From Hyaloraphidium curvatum (taxonomy: Eukaryota; Monoblepharomycota; Hyaloraphidiomycetes; Hyaloraphidiales; Hyaloraphidiaceae): 64,000 nt of DNA. The number at the start of each line of letters is the position of its first letter. The first letter of the stretch is position 1. The position numbers and the translations under genes were made by a program. Location of the stretch: NCBI GenBank assembly GCA_025558095.1, contig JAIVFI010000040.1, positions 186,001 through 250,000 of the forward strand, given 5' to 3'. The notes below the pieces were generated by a model, which saw only the letters and a list, made by a program, of their open reading frames with translations, ran no database searches and was not told where the DNA came from. Of this stretch, positions 1 to 12,055 are shown piece by piece.

Positions 1-292
1 TGATGGGCACTTTCGCGATGAAGTACCTGAAGGAGATGCCGGCGGAGCAGCTCGCAGAGTTCGATTCGCTGCTCAAGGAGAACGACTGGGACATTTACTA
101 CGTGGGTCGCTGATCCCGGGCCGGCCAGCCGTCTCTGACCGAATGCAGTGGGCAACGGGCGCCAAGGAAGCTCCGGAGGACATTAAGGAGCTCTCCATCT
201 GGCCGCACGTGGTCGAGCACGCGAAAAACAAGGGCAAGAAGATCCTGCGGATGCCGGACCTGTCGGGAGGAAAGAGCGACCTCGATCCCTAG
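1..292 (+). CDS. SDHAF2: Succinate dehydrogenase assembly factor 2 (SDH5/SDHAF2), 3' part
   Basis: The gene enters from the left edge, so the N-terminus is missing. Exon to 101, intron 102-148 (GTGGGT...GCAG), last exon 149-292. The first exon reads [20 protein letters not shown] and then a segment ending NDWDIYY; splicing continues it with WATG, the family's conserved block. Without the splice the frame stops at once after IYYVGR. In this family the protein attaches FAD to the flavoprotein subunit of succinate dehydrogenase in the mitochondrial matrix. The C-terminal tail is Lys-rich and ends SDLDP. Its 3' end faces the thioredoxin gene, about 400 bp away. Identification is firm because length, motif order and splice phase all agree. 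Confidence 0.9.
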   Translation, partial: DGHFRDEVPEGDAGGAARRVRFAAQGERLGHLLRGSLIPGRPAVSDRMQWATGAKEAPEDIKELSIWPHVVEHAKNKGKKILRMPDLSGGKSDLDP

Positions 293-696
293 CGAGGAGA
301 GCAGATTGCTTCACCGGTACATGCTAGGACACCGCGGCTCAATGTATTGCTCAAGCATTTGCTTCGACTCCGGATCAGTTGCCGCACCGGGGTTCAAGAG
401 ATGGCCACCACACGACCGCGGAATCGGAATGGCAGCAATGCAGCGCACGGTCATGATCAATTCATGTCAGATTAGAGTGTCCGAGCCTTTTCCCTCTTTT
501 CCCTCGCCACCCTCCCCTCATCCCCAGTGCGGGCGTTCAGCGCCCCTCTTCCTTGCCGCAGCCATTGGCAACGATACCCGCGTGCCAGTGCTCAAGTCCC
601 CGCCACCAGGCGACCTCCACGTCCTCCCCCACAAGAACACATCCGGACGCACCATGAGCGCCCCTGCCCTCTCCAAGGGGCATAACCCGCCGCCTC
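293..696. other. Convergent 3' intergenic region
   Basis: About 400 bp between the converging SDHAF2 and thioredoxin genes. The reading frames in it have no homology-like motifs and are biased by GC. I see no gene. Confidence 0.6.
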
Positions 697-1256
697 TCAC
701 GGCGACTTGGACGCCAGCGCCAGCGCGATCTGTCCCCGCAGCTGCTCCGCGTCCGAGCCGACGTACTCGTCGAACTTTTCGCCGCCGCGGTAGAACTGGA
801 ACGTGGGGGTGTACTCGACCCTGCAGCGCCATAAGGGGAGGGACGCGGTTGAGCGCGGGCAGAACTTACTCGCAGCCCTGTGCAATCTCGGAAAAGTCGT
901 CCGTGTCGACTGCCGGAACCGGTTAGATCGCGGGGCAGAGGAATAGGGAGGAGGAGATTATCAATCGGCGACCACTCGAGCTGCGCGGGCGCAAAGCGGC
1001 GCACCCTTCGCAAACAGGATGCTGGGATACATGTCCATGCAGGCCAGGAATTTGGGCTCGATGAGCTGCGGAGGTTGGCGCGTGAGCGCCTGGTCCCGAC
1101 GCGTCCGTGGGAGACGCGACGAACCCGACACGGGGGACACCACGTCGTCGAGAAATAAACCAGCACGACGCCCGGCCCGCGGATGATCCGGTTGAAATCG
1201 TCCGTCGACTCGACGACGTGCAGCCTTCGCCCGGCGGATGGCGAAGCGGGGGACAC
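697..1256 (-). CDS. Thioredoxin
   Basis: Four minus-strand exons are visible: 1125 to about 1256, 1005-1065, 870-909 and 697-820. The spliced protein contains LVYFSTTWCPPC, then LIEPKF, a FAKVDTDDF segment and YTPTFQFYRGGEKFDEYVG, a canonical thioredoxin fold of about 108 residues. The WCPPC redox site and the cis-proline in YTPTF are intact. WCPPC differs from the usual WCGPC by a Pro in place of Gly, as in some fungal thioredoxins. The intron after the active site has a GTTCGT donor. The 5' end is unresolved: the frame continues to 1256 without an ATG, so a short upstream exon (possibly a leader) is likely, perhaps from an ATG near 1436. A cytosolic or mitochondrial disulfide reductase is expected. 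Confidence 0.85.
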
Positions 1257-1959
1257 CGAAACCGCGCTCTCCTTGGGCGCGTCGGCGGACTGCGCGGGTC
1301 AGCTCGGCCGCGGAGCCGGGGTCGGGGCACGCACGTGGAACGAGTGCGAATCGGTGAACGACGTCGGGCGGTGCGGCTCCCCCGCCGAGCCGGCCCACGA
1401 GGCGATCGACGCCGACGACGCGTTCCGCGCCTCCATCGCGGGCCTGCGCTGCCCGGGTGCCGGGCGGGGCGCGGCGCGGGATGTGACGTGGCGGCCGCCG
1501 CTTCGGGCGGGCGCCCCGCGCCGACGGACAGTGGCACGATCGCGCTGGGTCGAAAAGTGGCAGGGAGACTGACGATGCCGCGCCGCCCGAGGACCCCGAA
1601 AGACATCTCCGTCCGCCGTTCCCAGCCCATCGCCCTAGCAGCCGCGCAAATGTCGGCCCCCGCCGTGAGTTTGCGCCGCAGGCGATTTGCATCGGCCGGC
1701 GGTCGAGGGCAAGCTCACGCTCTGGTGTCCCGCACCCCGTCGCCGCCCCGCGACCCTGTCGGCCACTCGGCGCCGCCCCCCACGGCCTCTCTTTTCGCCG
1801 CCCCGTGCGGATCTCGCACATTCTACGATCCGCATCGCAGGCCAAAGTCGAAGCCGTCGTGCAGGAGACCAGCGCCCACACGGTTCGTTGGCCGGGCGAA
1901 GAACCCTGTACCGCGGTCTGATTGGAGCATCCTCGCGATCTTTTCCGCACCCTGCGGGG
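1257..1959. other. Intergenic region between divergent thioredoxin and small gene
   Basis: About 700 bp, very GC-rich, presumably holding both promoters. It may also contain the undetermined first exon of the thioredoxin gene. No other supported gene. Confidence 0.5.
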
Positions 1960-2246
1960 ATGATGTCCCAGGAGGAGCTCAAGAAGAAGAACGCGGACGC
2001 CCTCGCCGCCTTCACGAACGCGGGCACGGCCTCGGCGAACTCGACGACGGTCGGTGCAAAGGAGATGGAGGCACTTCACGACAAGGTAGGCTCCTGCCCC
2101 TGGGGACCGCCAGCTGGACCATGGCTGGCCCGCGGATGGCAGCGGAGGCGTACGAGCTGCGCGATCGCTGGTGATGGGCGGCGATAAGCGGTGGTGACGG
2201 GACTGATCACCTGCCGTCCCAGAACAAGCTTCTTGAGAAGAAGTAG
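1960..2246 (+). CDS. Small hypothetical protein, 49 aa
   Basis: Two exons, 1960-2085 and 2223-2246, joined across a GTAGGC...CCCAG intron containing a CTGATCAC branch-like sequence. The product begins MMSQEELKKKNADAL, continues with an Ala/Thr/Ser-rich stretch and KEMEALHDK, and ends NKLLEKK. It is charged and probably helical, with no signal peptide, membrane segment or cysteine. The splice keeps frame and gives a consistent basic/acidic helical end, which is the main support for it being real. I do not recognise the family. The start could be either of two adjacent ATGs at 1960 and 1963. Confidence 0.55.
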
Positions 2247-2509
2247 AGCGCGGGCCTGCTGGCAGCTGGATCGCACATGCTGGCTACTGTATTATTATGA
2301 CCTAAAAGGGCGCCTCGTGCGTGATCGGGGGCAGGGAGTGGTGAGGGGGACCGCCAACCCCCGCGGACCGGTCCCTGAACCTCGCGTCGTCGGCTCCCCC
2401 CTCCCCTCCCCTCCCCGTCGGCGCGGCACCCGTCCCCGCCGCCCGCGCCCGCGTCCCCAGGCCGCCCCCGCCCGCCGCGCGCCCGGGGCCCCCGATCCCC
2501 CGCCCCGCG

Positions 2510-3932
2510 ATGCGCGCCCTCTCGTGGGCCGCGGCCGCGGCGGCCCTCCTGGCCGCCGCCGCGCCGGCCGCCGCGCAGAACTACATCCAGGCGATGCAGG
2601 CCGTGTCGTCGGGTGCGCGCCGCCCCGCCCCCCGCGCCCCGCCGTCCCTGACCCATCCCCCCGCGCACCCAGGTCAGCTCGTGCGGCCCTACAACCTGAG
2701 CACGATGCTCGGCGTGGTGCAGTCCGTGCCGTACATCAACCAGGTGCGCACGCCGCCCGGCTCCGTCGGGCCTCGCCGCACCCGCGGGGCTGACCCCGCC
2801 GCCCCGATCCCCCAGCTCGCGAGCGGCCAGGTCCCCGGCCTGACCAACATCACCATGTACGCGCCGACAAACGCCGCGTTCCAGACGCTGGCGCAGCAGA
2901 TCGCAGAGTCGGGCATCAGCCTGGACCTGACCAACGAGGCGGACCGGCAGCAGCTGCTGCTCTACCACTTCTCGCCCTACTACGTCGAGGAGGTGCAGGA
3001 CGGGGTCATCCTGCCCACCATGCTCCAAAACGGCTCCTTCACCAACGTGCGTCGCACCCATGCGCGTACCGGCCTCGCTTGACGGTTTCCTGCGCAGCTG
3101 AACCCGCAGAACCTGGTCGTGCGGTTCCGCCCGAACCAGGGCCCCGAGCTCATCCACGGTCTTCTGGCCGCCGGTGTCATCGACACCATCATCACGGCGT
3201 GCGTAGTTTTGGCGTCCGCGTCGGTGACCGCGCTGACGCCCCCGCAGCAACGGCCCCATGAACGTGCTCGACCAAGTGCTCGTGCCGCCTGTCACGCCCG
3301 TACTCACGCTCACGAACGCCGGGCTCACTGAGTTCCTGCGGGCGGCGCAGGCCACCAGCCTGATGCCCGCGCTCAACACCCTCCCCGGAGTCACCATGTG
3401 GGCAGGCCCGCCGCCCTTATCTTTGCGCCCCGCTGACCCCGTGCGTGCCGTGCAGGTTCGTCCCCAACAACGCGGCCATCACCAGCTGGATCGCCTCCCA
3501 GAACGCGACCTCGATCCAGTACCCATCGCAGATCGCCGACGTGCTGCGCTACCACGTCGTGCAGGGCGTGCTCTACTCGTACAACTTCACCGACGGCGTC
3601 GGGTACCGCACGGCGCAGGGCGACCCCGTCTTTTTCTCGGGCAGCATCGGGAACTTCTCCATCGGAAACGCCAAGATCATCGTGCAGGACCTGCTGACCA
3701 CCAACGGCGTGGTGCGTCCCGCTTCCGGCGGGACCTTCCGATCCGGCCTCACCCGTTCCCCGCGCAGATCCACGTCATCGACCAGGTCCTCGACCTGCCC
3801 TACGTCAACCCCGTGCTGCCGCCCGCCGTCGGGCCCGACGGCAAGCCCGTCACGGGCGCTGCTGGGCGCACCTCGGCGACCCTGCTCGCCGGGTTGCTGG
3901 CGCTGGTAGCGGCGTTCTTCGTGGCTGCGTAG
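2510..3932 (+). CDS. GPI-anchored protein with two fasciclin (FAS1) domains
   Basis: Seven exons (2510-2612, 2673-2743, 2816-3046, 3098-3198, 3248-3397, 3456-3711, 3768-3932) give 358 aa. A signal peptide (MRALSWAAAAAALLAAAAPA) leads. Domain 1 holds the FAS1 H1 motif TNITMYAPTNAAF and an H2-like NVLDQVLVPP end. Domain 2 holds VTMFVPNNAAITSW, a YHVVQG segment and IHVIDQVLDLP. The C-terminus is a small Gly/Ala stretch followed by a hydrophobic tail, typical of GPI addition. Several NxS/T sites occur (NITM, NFTD, NFSI). FAS1 proteins act in cell-surface adhesion and matrix binding; the exact role is unknown. Donors here are mostly GTGCGC or GTGCGT. Confidence 0.88.
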
Positions 3933-4134
3933 GGAAGACATAGAGTGCATCGGTCTGACTATCGTCGATATGTATCGGGTTGGTATTAAGGAACCGCGTA
4001 ATGCTCTACGGCTGGTCTGCTTTCACCTCTGAGGCCTGGACGGATAGGTTATGGTCAACCCATATTTTTTGTGATTAGGGAATTCCCGCACCCGTGCAAC
4101 ACCCTCCCTCCTCCTTCCTCCCATCGCCGGCACG

Positions 4135-5637
4135 ATGTCGTCCGTGTACGTATTTCCCCCTCCCCGACTTCCCCGGTTGCGTCAAGGCACCGCCGAACCG
4201 GCGTGCCGCGGCCGGCCGCGCGGACCCACTCCACCTGCCAACTCCTCCCGCTCCGCGGGGACCTGGGGCACAGAGGCCACCTCTCGCCCTGAAACGCATG
4301 GATGAAGGGCCTCCTCGCGGAGCCCTCCGGCTCCCGGCACCGCCGCCCCCGGGCGCGCGGCCGGGGAACTGCCGCACGGCCTTGCGGCCCGCGGTGAAAC
4401 GCATCGGATAGGCGCGCTGGCAAAGGCCGCCGCCCGTTCCCGCTGGTATCCTGCCCCGCTGGGGCGACGGGCTGCTCCCGTTCTCGACCGATGTTGGCGT
4501 GGGGTGGGGCCGGACGGTGCTCACGCTATTTGTCCCGCAGCGAGAAGCCGACCGTCCCCGAGACGATCCTCAAGAAGAGGAAGACCTCCGAGAAGAACCA
4601 GGCCGAGGCGGCCGCGCAGGCGCTCGAGAAGCGCAAGGTGCGTCGCCGGCGTCGGACGGGCAGCGGGCGGACGGGCGCGGGTGATGACCTGCCAACGGCA
4701 TTCGGACGAGCCGCGAGGCGATGGAGTCGCAAACATACCATCTTTCGGGACTGAACGCGCCCGGATCGGACCGTGGGGGAGAGGACGGCGGCTAACGCTG
4801 ACGTCCCGCCGCTGCAGGAGTCGCGGAAGAAGCGCCAGGTCATCTTCAAGCGCGCCGAGCAGTATGTCAAGGAGTACCGGGCGAAGGAGCGGGAGGAGAT
4901 CCGGCTGAAGCGGCAGGCCAAGTCGATGGGCAACTTCTACATCCCGGAGGAGCCCAAGCTCGCCTTTGTCGTTCGGCTGAAGGGGTGGGTGTCGCTTTGC
5001 GCCTGTGGCATTACGGCCGGACCTAACCGGATGCCTTTCCTCGGCAACCAGTATCAACAAGATGCACCCCAAGCCCCGGAAAACGCTCCAGATCATGCGC
5101 CTGCTCCAGATCAACAACGGCGTGTTCATCAAGCTCAACAAGGCGACGCTGAAGCAGCTCGTCCTCATCGAGCCCTTCATCGCATGGGGGTGCGTTGTCT
5201 TGTCTTGACTTCATTTGGATGAGAATGGTTGCTGACCGCCGTCGTCGTGTTACCAGCTACCCGTCGGTCAAGACGGTCCGCGACCTGATCTACAAGCGCG
5301 GGTTCGCCAAGGTCGACGGCCAGCGCATTCCCATCACCTCCAACGAGGTGATCGAGCAGGCCCTCGGCAAATTCGGCATCCAGTGCATCGAGGACCTCGT
5401 GCACGAGATCGCCACCGTCGGCCCGGCCTTCAAGCAGGCGTCGAACTTCCTCTGGCCCTTCAAGCTCTCGAACCCGACCGGCGGATTCAAGGGCAAAAAA
5501 GCAGTGCATTTCGTGCAAGGAGGTGAAGGAGGTGAGGAGAGAAAGGAGAAGGAGAGAAGAAGGAGAAGCTGACCTTCCTTTTCCTCACAGGCAACCGCGA
5601 GGACAAGATCAACGCCCTCATCGCACGGATGATCTAG
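4135..5637 (+). CDS. RPL7: 60S ribosomal protein L7 (uL30)
   Basis: Six exons: 4135-4145, 4541-4637, 4818-4984, 5052-5189, 5257-5531, 5591-5637; 244 aa, the normal size for eukaryotic L7. It starts [18 protein letters not shown]. Conserved blocks follow: [71 protein letters not shown], and the end [15 protein letters not shown]. The last donor was placed at 5532 (GTGAGG) because it yields VQGGEGGNRED like other L7 proteins; an upstream GTGAAG is the weaker alternative. The first intron is about 395 nt, far longer than the rest, as is common in ribosomal protein genes; I saw no clear C/D or H/ACA snoRNA in it. The first exon is only 11 nt. Confidence 0.95.
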
Positions 5638-5945
5638 ATGTCTCTTTTGCTGTAAATAGAGACTCTGGGACCGATCTCATTTGTGTTCATCCTGTGTCCT
5701 GGAGTTCGGCGGCGGGACTGCATAAAGGTCCGGGGGCGTCGGCAACCGACCATCGATTAGTCCTTGGTTCCTCGTGTTTCGCCTCCTCTAGAGGGTCAAT
5801 GAATGCCGTGGCATTCCAAACGAAGCTGCTTTTGCCGCTGGACGGCACGGAATCGAGCACGCTGAGCAGGGGTGATCGAGGCGCGCGGTAGCGCAAGGGG
5901 AGGTGCACCTCGCGTCCCCTCCTTTCCGCCCCCGGACGGTGCGCG
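5638..5945. other. Intergenic region
   Basis: About 310 bp between the RPL7 stop and the PROPPIN start, presumably 3' UTR plus promoter. No gene seen. Confidence 0.5.
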
Positions 5946-8286
5946 ATGAACCGCGCAGGGGACGAGACTGCGGACGCGGGCCTCCTCCATGTGTCACTGA
6001 ACGAGGTGGGCCTGCCTGTCGACGCGTATCGGTCCCCTTAGCGACGTTCCGTGTCCCCTGCTGCGACTCGACAGGACGCCTCGTGCCTGGCCCTCGGCAC
6101 GGCGCGCGGCTTCCGCGTCCTCCTCTCGGACCCGTTGCAGGAAGCATCACGGAGGGAACTGCCCCGCGGCCCCGCGGGCGTGGGACTGGCGGCCATGCTG
6201 GGTCGGACGAACATCCTGGCGCTGGTCGGCGGCGGCAGGGACCCGCGGTGGCCGCCAAACAGGGTGGTGCTTTGGGACGACGCTGCTGGCGCCGAGGTCT
6301 GCACGATAGAGTGCGGCGGAGAGGTCAAGGGGGTGAAGCTCAGGCGGGACGGGTGGGTTCCATCTTGGCGACTCTGCACGTAGCCGGCGGAGCTCATTTG
6401 CCCTCGATTCATTCAGCTTGATCATTGCTCTGGCGAGCAGAATCCTTGTCTACACCCTGTCGATGTCGCCGAAACGCCTGCATTCCCTGGAAACGGGCCC
6501 GAACCCGCGTGGCATCTTTGCGCTTTCGACGGACCCGTCGGCGGCTCTTCTGGCCTTTGCGGCACGGACAAAGGGCCAGATCCAGGTCGTTGACCTGACG
6601 CGTTCGCTGGCCGGAGCGGCTCGGGGCCAGAAGGCGCCCACGGCGCCGGCGGCATCCATCATCTCCGCACACACGTCGCGAATAAGCTGCCTGGCCCTGT
6701 CTGCTCAAGGCAACAGGTTGGCTTCGGCTTCCGAACGCGGCACGCTCATTCGGATCTACGATGCGAGGACGGGCAAGCTCACAAACGAGCTGCGGCGGGG
6801 TGTGGACCAGGCGGAGATCTTTTCCTTGGCTTTCAACCCTTCGGGCACCCGGATATGCGTTGCCTCGGACAAGGGTACCGTGCACGTGTTCAATCTCGCC
6901 GATCCGGCGCAGGCAGAAGCTGTCGCGGCGGCCGAATCTGCTAGACCCGAGGCAATCCCGGATTTCGACCCCGACGATCTCTCTGCCCCGTGGCCAACGG
7001 CGTCGGCGCCCAACGGTTCCCTTCCCCTTTCGAAAACTTTACCTGCTACGCTGCTTTCCACTCTGTCTCCGTCGCCCTCGCCGTCAGGGAACCGGCAATC
7101 GCATCTCTCGTTCCTGCCCTCCTACCTGCTGCCCAAATACTTCTCTTCGGAATGGTCCTTTGCCCGATTCTCTGTTCCTGTGGAAACTCGCTGCCTGGCC
7201 GCTTTCGTGCCTTCCTCTCCCGCTTCCCCATCGCAGCAGGAAGCCTTGGACTTGGAATCTCTCCTCATCCTGTGCGCGGACGGCGGCGCGTACAAGGTGG
7301 CTTTCGACCCCGTGCGTGGCGGAGACGGGACGGTGCAGTGGTTCCGGCGGTACTACCGCCCACCTGGCAGCCGCGGCGGCAAATGGATTGGCGTCGACGA
7401 CGAGGAGTTTTTCGAGCGGCTCGAGCCAGGTTGGGATGCTGACAAAGAAGATTGGACCGAGTCGCCGCCCGAGAAGCGGGCCGATCCGACCGAACGAATC
7501 TACCCCGAAGTGGATGCCTTGTCGGACGAGCTCAGAGCCGGAGTCACGGACTTGGGGCGGCCGACTTCGTCACGCGCAGCCGACAGGTCGCGAGAGGACC
7601 ATCGCCCGCCGGCGGAGGAATCTCCCAAACGGCTGCCCCGCGACCATCAGGCAGCACAATCGCCCGCGCGAGATATTCCGCTGCCGCAGCAGGCAGCGTC
7701 GCCTCCGCGAAAGAGGGCTGGTGAGCCTGCAGCTGAGCCCAAAGGATCTCCGGCGAGGTCGACCGAGGGATCTGCCAAGGCTGTGGCTGCTTCCGCGACT
7801 CCGGCTTCTCCAGCGCGACCTTCACCACCATCTCCACTCCCGGAAATTACGCAATCGCAGCAGCAGCAGGCTCCAAATGGCCTTCCGACCTCACAGGGAA
7901 GCCCGCCCGCTCGATCGCCGAAACACTCGACGCCGCCTCGCTCTCCCCGGCGACCTGCAGATGTTACTGCAGCCAGCACGGCAAAGCAAGCGCAGAAGCA
8001 GACGGAAGCGGCACCGGCGCCGGCGATCGAGGACCTCATGGGCGCCGCGCTGTCTGGGACCATGTCGGCGCCGTTTTTCGCACCAACTGCCCCGCCGCAG
8101 CACCGCGAGATCGCCGTTCCCAAAGCCCCTCGTCCCCGGCCGGTTGCTGCTGCGGACGGAAAGCGCGACATGGCGGCGTCGACGTCGGCTCTGAACAAGG
8201 GCAAGGCTCGCCGCCCGACAGACGAGTCGCTCTCTCGATCGATGGTCGTGCCGTCCCAGGTGGAAGATTGGGAGATGGACCTTTGA
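5946..8286 (+). CDS. PROPPIN / WIPI-type WD40 protein with long disordered tail
   Basis: Three exons (5946-6005, 6075-6352, 6417-8286) code for 735 aa. The N-terminal half is a PROPPIN beta-propeller: DASCLALGTARGFRV in blade 1, TNILALVGGG, AHTSRISCLALS, GTLIRIYDARTGKL, then the phosphoinositide-binding signature as LRRG and EIFSLAFNPSGTRICVASDK. A last-blade segment (FSSEWSFARFSVP) follows. LRRG rather than FRRG, with the short propeller loops, points to the Hsv2/WIPI3-4 branch, but the subfamily is not certain. Family members bind PI3P/PI(3,5)P2 membranes in autophagy. From about residue 380 the protein is a Pro/Ser/Ala/Arg-rich tail of roughly 350 residues, ending with a more ordered EDLMGAALSG segment. 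That tail is not a standard part of the family. Confidence 0.85.
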
Positions 8287-8402
8287 GGGGACTGGCTTTG
8301 CTGCGATGTATTGCACTACTGCTGATTGTGCTTGGTCATTCATGCGATGCGGAGGGGGAGCAGACTTGCCACAGGACGTCTCCCGCCGCAACTCCGCGAA
8401 CA

Positions 8403-9697
8403 ATGGCTTCCAATCCTTCCGCAGTCCTAGCGGCGACACCGGGGGCCGGTGCCGTCGTCATGCCCGTTGACGTACCGGCTTTGGAGGCGTACTGCGTGGC
8501 GAACATCCCCGGTTTCAAGGCCGGCATGCTGTCGGTTCCGCGGCCCCCGCGATGCCACTCTGCGCTCAAGTTTCCAACAGGCTCGGTCAATTCGGACTCG
8601 GACAGAGCAACCCGACCTATGTAATCATTGATGGCTCTGGCAGACACTTTATCATGCGGTCGGTAACCGTTCTGCGCGCCTCGTTCACCGCAGTACCTCT
8701 GATCTCACATTTCTGCAGCAAGAAACCGCCGGGGAAACACCTGTCTCCCACGTTGCACAACGTGGCGCGAGAATTTCGCGTGCTCGACGCGCTTGCCAGG
8801 GGCAACACGGGCTACGCTTCGCCCCGCCCGTACACCCTCTGCACGGACGAGGCCGTGATCGGCTCAGATTTCTACGTCATGGAGTACATCGGGCCGGGCC
8901 GCATTCAGACGCTGGAGATTACCCTACCGGGAGCACGGGACGCGGCGGAACGAAGGGCCATGTGGGTCGAATACCTCCGGAAGATGGCCGAGCTGCATCG
9001 GATCGACTACAAGAAGATCGGGCTCTCCGGCTTTGGGAAGGACTCTGGCTACTTCCCGAGGAACATTGCCAACTGGGCCCGGCTGTGCCGGCAGCAGGCG
9101 CAAGTTAAGAGCTTGATCGACGGGAGCGTCATCGGCGAGCCTCCGATGCTGGACGAGATCGTGAGCTGGCTGGAAAAGAACTGCATACCGGACGAGGCGA
9201 GCATTATGCACGGGGATTTCAACTTCCACAACGTCATGTTCGACCCTGCGGAGCCTCGGATAATCGCCGTGCTCGACTGGGAGCTGTGCACGATCGGCCA
9301 TCCCCTGGCGGACCTTGGGATGCCTCTGGCATCCTTCCATGCCCCCGGTTTTCGGCCGCCGCCCGGTACACCTTCACCAGAGGAGGTGATGGCCATTTAC
9401 TGTGCGGCGGCCGGGAGGAAATACCCGATTGAGGGGGTCGCTTTCATAATGGCGTTCAAGATCTTCACGCTCCTAGTCATATCTCAGGGGATCGCCGTTC
9501 GATATCACCAGAAGTGGGTCGCCGAACGGCGGTTCATTGGCAACCACACTGATTCCCCCGAATCAAACAGGCAGAACGCGTCGCCGAGGGCCAAGAACGT
9601 TGCGGAGAACTGGAAAACCTACGCCGACTTCACGCTCAAGCTGATGGGCTACAAGCACAATCTGAGCCCGGAGTTTCGGCTGGGGGCGCACCTGTGA
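8403..9697 (+). CDS. Aminoglycoside-phosphotransferase-fold protein, ACAD10/11 N-domain type
   Basis: Three exons (8403-8530, 8581-8658, 8719-9697), 394 aa. Both introns use the unusual donor GTCGGT, and both preserve phase. The N-terminus has the family's GQSNPTY glycine-loop motif and HFIMRKKPPGKH (substrate-side Lys region). MHGDFNFHNVMFD is the catalytic loop (HGD..N) and VLDWELCTIGHPLADLG is the metal-binding segment. This matches the APH/choline-kinase fold domain fused to acyl-CoA dehydrogenase in ACAD10/ACAD11, which phosphorylates 4-hydroxyacyl-CoAs. Here it stands alone, with no dehydrogenase domain. A separate ACAD elsewhere is possible. Substrate is inferred only from family resemblance. 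Confidence 0.85.
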
Positions 9698-9826
9698 TGG
9701 TCATGGATGCTTGGAGCCTGTAGTTTGCCAATGGAAGAGAGAATCCGGGAATGATACAGTAGTCTAACTGTTTGTCGAGGTAGAAGTGCGGAATCTCCGT
9801 CCTCAACTCGCCCGCCTCCCACCCCC

Positions 9827-11985
9827 ATGGCAGCCCGTACGCTCCCGCTGGGTGCCGCGTGCCGCGCCCTCGGAGCGCGCCCCGTGCTGCGCGGCGCGCC
9901 GCGGGGGCTCCGCGCGTCTGTTGCGGCGCCTGCGCGCCACGTCCACGCGTCGCCGCGCGCCGCCGCGTCGACCGCGCCGGCGGCCGAGGGCCCCGCGGAC
10001 TACATCGCCACCGCGCCGCGCTTCCGCGATGCGCGCTTCCCCGTCGACCCCGACGACCCCGGCACGCTGATCGAGGACACCGTCGACCGCAACACGGACC
10101 TCTTCCGCGACAACGCCGCGGCCATGGCTAAGATCACCGGCGAGCTGTCCGCAAACATCGAAAAGATCAGGCTCGGCGGCCCCGCAAAGGCCCGTGCCCT
10201 GCACATCTCGCGTGGCAAGCTGCTGCCGCGCGACAGGATCGGCGCGCTGCTCGACCCCGGCTCGCCCTTCCTGGAGCTGAGCCAGTTTGCCGGCTGGGAA
10301 CTGTACGGCGAGGACCACGTGCCCGCGGGCGGAATCATCACGGGCATCGGGCGGGTGTCGGGCATCGAGTGCATGGTGGTGGCGAACGGTGGGCTTGTCT
10401 CGCGGCATGCTTGCCTGAGGTCAAAGCTCATTTCGTTGCTCTGTCTTTGCCTGCTGGTACAGACAACACGGTCAAGGGCGGCTCCTATTACCCCATCACC
10501 GTGAAGAAGCACCTCCGCGCCCAGGAAATCGCTAAGGAGAACCACCTGCCCTGCATCTACCTTGGTGGGTTGGAGCCTCTCTCTTCTATAGTCTCAGGCC
10601 GCTGACGCGCCAATAATGATCGCAGTCGACTCTGGCGGCGCAAACCTGCCGCGCCAGGCCGACGTGTTCCCCGACCGCGATCACTTCGGCCGAATCTTCT
10701 ACAACCAGGCCACCATGTCGTCCATGGGAATCCCCCAGATCGCCGTGGTGCTCGGTAGCTGCACCGCCGGCGGCGCGTACGTCCCCGCGATGGCGGACGA
10801 GAGCATCATCGTTCGCAACCAGGGCACCATCTTCCTCGCGGGACCTCCAGTGAGTTTCTCGCCTTTTCCTCTCCACAACGTCTTTTCTGATCCTTTGCTT
10901 GCTTGCAGCTCGTCAAGGCGGCAACCGGCGAGGTCATTTCCGCCGAGAACCTCGGCGGCGGCGAGCTCCACGCCAAGACGTCCGGCGTCGTCGACCACCT
11001 CGCCACAAGCGACGCGCACGCCCTTTCCCTCGCCCGCCGCGTCGTCGCATCCCTCAACCGCCGCCGGCCTCCGCACTCTGAGCTCCTGATCCGCCAGCCC
11101 GTGGAACCACTTTACGACGCCTCGGACATTGGCGGGATCGTCGGCGACAACGTCCGCCGGGGCTTCGACGTCCGCCAGGTGATCGCGCGCATCGTCGACG
11201 GCAGCAGGTGGAACGAGTTCAAGGAATGGTACGGCCCCACCCTGCGCTGCGGCTTCGCGCGCGTGCACGGCATGCCCGTCGGCATCCTCGCCAACGACGG
11301 CATCCTCTTTTCCGAGTCGGCGCTCAAGGGCGCGCACTTCATCGAGCTGTGCTCGCAGCGCGGGATTCCGCTCGTGTTCCTGCAGAACATCACGGGCTTC
11401 ATGGTCGGGTCCGCCGCCGAGGCCGGCGGCATCGCCAAGGTGGGCACAAAGCACCTCGTTTGCCGACGCTCCGCCGCTCACCATCATCGATCAGAACGGA
11501 GCCAAGCTCGTCACGGCCGTCTCCTCCGCCCCCGTCCCCAAATTCACCTTCCTCATCGGCGGCTCCTTCGGCGCCGGCAACTACGGCATGTGCGGCCGCG
11601 CGTACCAGCCGCGGTTCCTGTGGATGTGGCCCAACGCCCGGATCTCGGTCATGGGCGGGGAGCAGGCCGCGGGGGTGATGGCGCAGATCACCAGGGACGC
11701 CAAAGAGAAGAGGGGGGAGAGCTGGGCGGCGGAAGCCGAGGAGGAGTTTAAGCGGCCGCTGAGGGAAAAGTACGAGGCCGAGGGGCACCCGTACTTCAGC
11801 AGCGCTAGGTGGGTTCTCCAAGACGTGGCTTCCCGGGAACAGCGACTCATTCTCGTAACAGGCTTTGGGATGACGGCATCATCGACCCGAAGGACACTAG
11901 GACTGTGCTGGCGTTGGGACTGAGTGCGGCGCTCAACGCTCCGATCCAGCGGACGCGCGGCGGGTTCGGCGTGTTCCGCATGTAG
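9827..11985 (+). CDS. MCCC2: Methylcrotonoyl-CoA carboxylase beta subunit, mitochondrial
   Basis: Six exons (9827-10388, 10463-10564, 10626-10849, 10909-11439, 11495-11808, 11862-11985), 618 aa, somewhat longer than usual because of a long Arg/Ala-rich mitochondrial leader. Carboxyltransferase motifs are clear: [91 protein letters not shown] and [17 protein letters not shown]. It carries out the second half-reaction of leucine breakdown, 3-methylcrotonyl-CoA to 3-methylglutaconyl-CoA, with a biotinylated alpha subunit that is not in this window. The intron at 11440-11494 explains what looks like a frameshift. Its 3' end lies about 70 bp from the convergent neighbour. Confidence 0.95.
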
Positions 11986-12055
11986 AACGTGGCCATTTGG
12001 CAGGAAAAAGGCATACACGACAGAGCTATTCTGATGCCGATCGCCAACGAGCACA

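Noticed and set aside
4146-4540. Possible snoRNA in the long first intron of RPL7
   Set aside because: No convincing C/D or H/ACA boxes were seen by eye.
11440-11494. Frameshift in MCC beta
   Set aside because: A GTGGGC...ATCAG intron restores the family sequence in phase, so the gene is intact.
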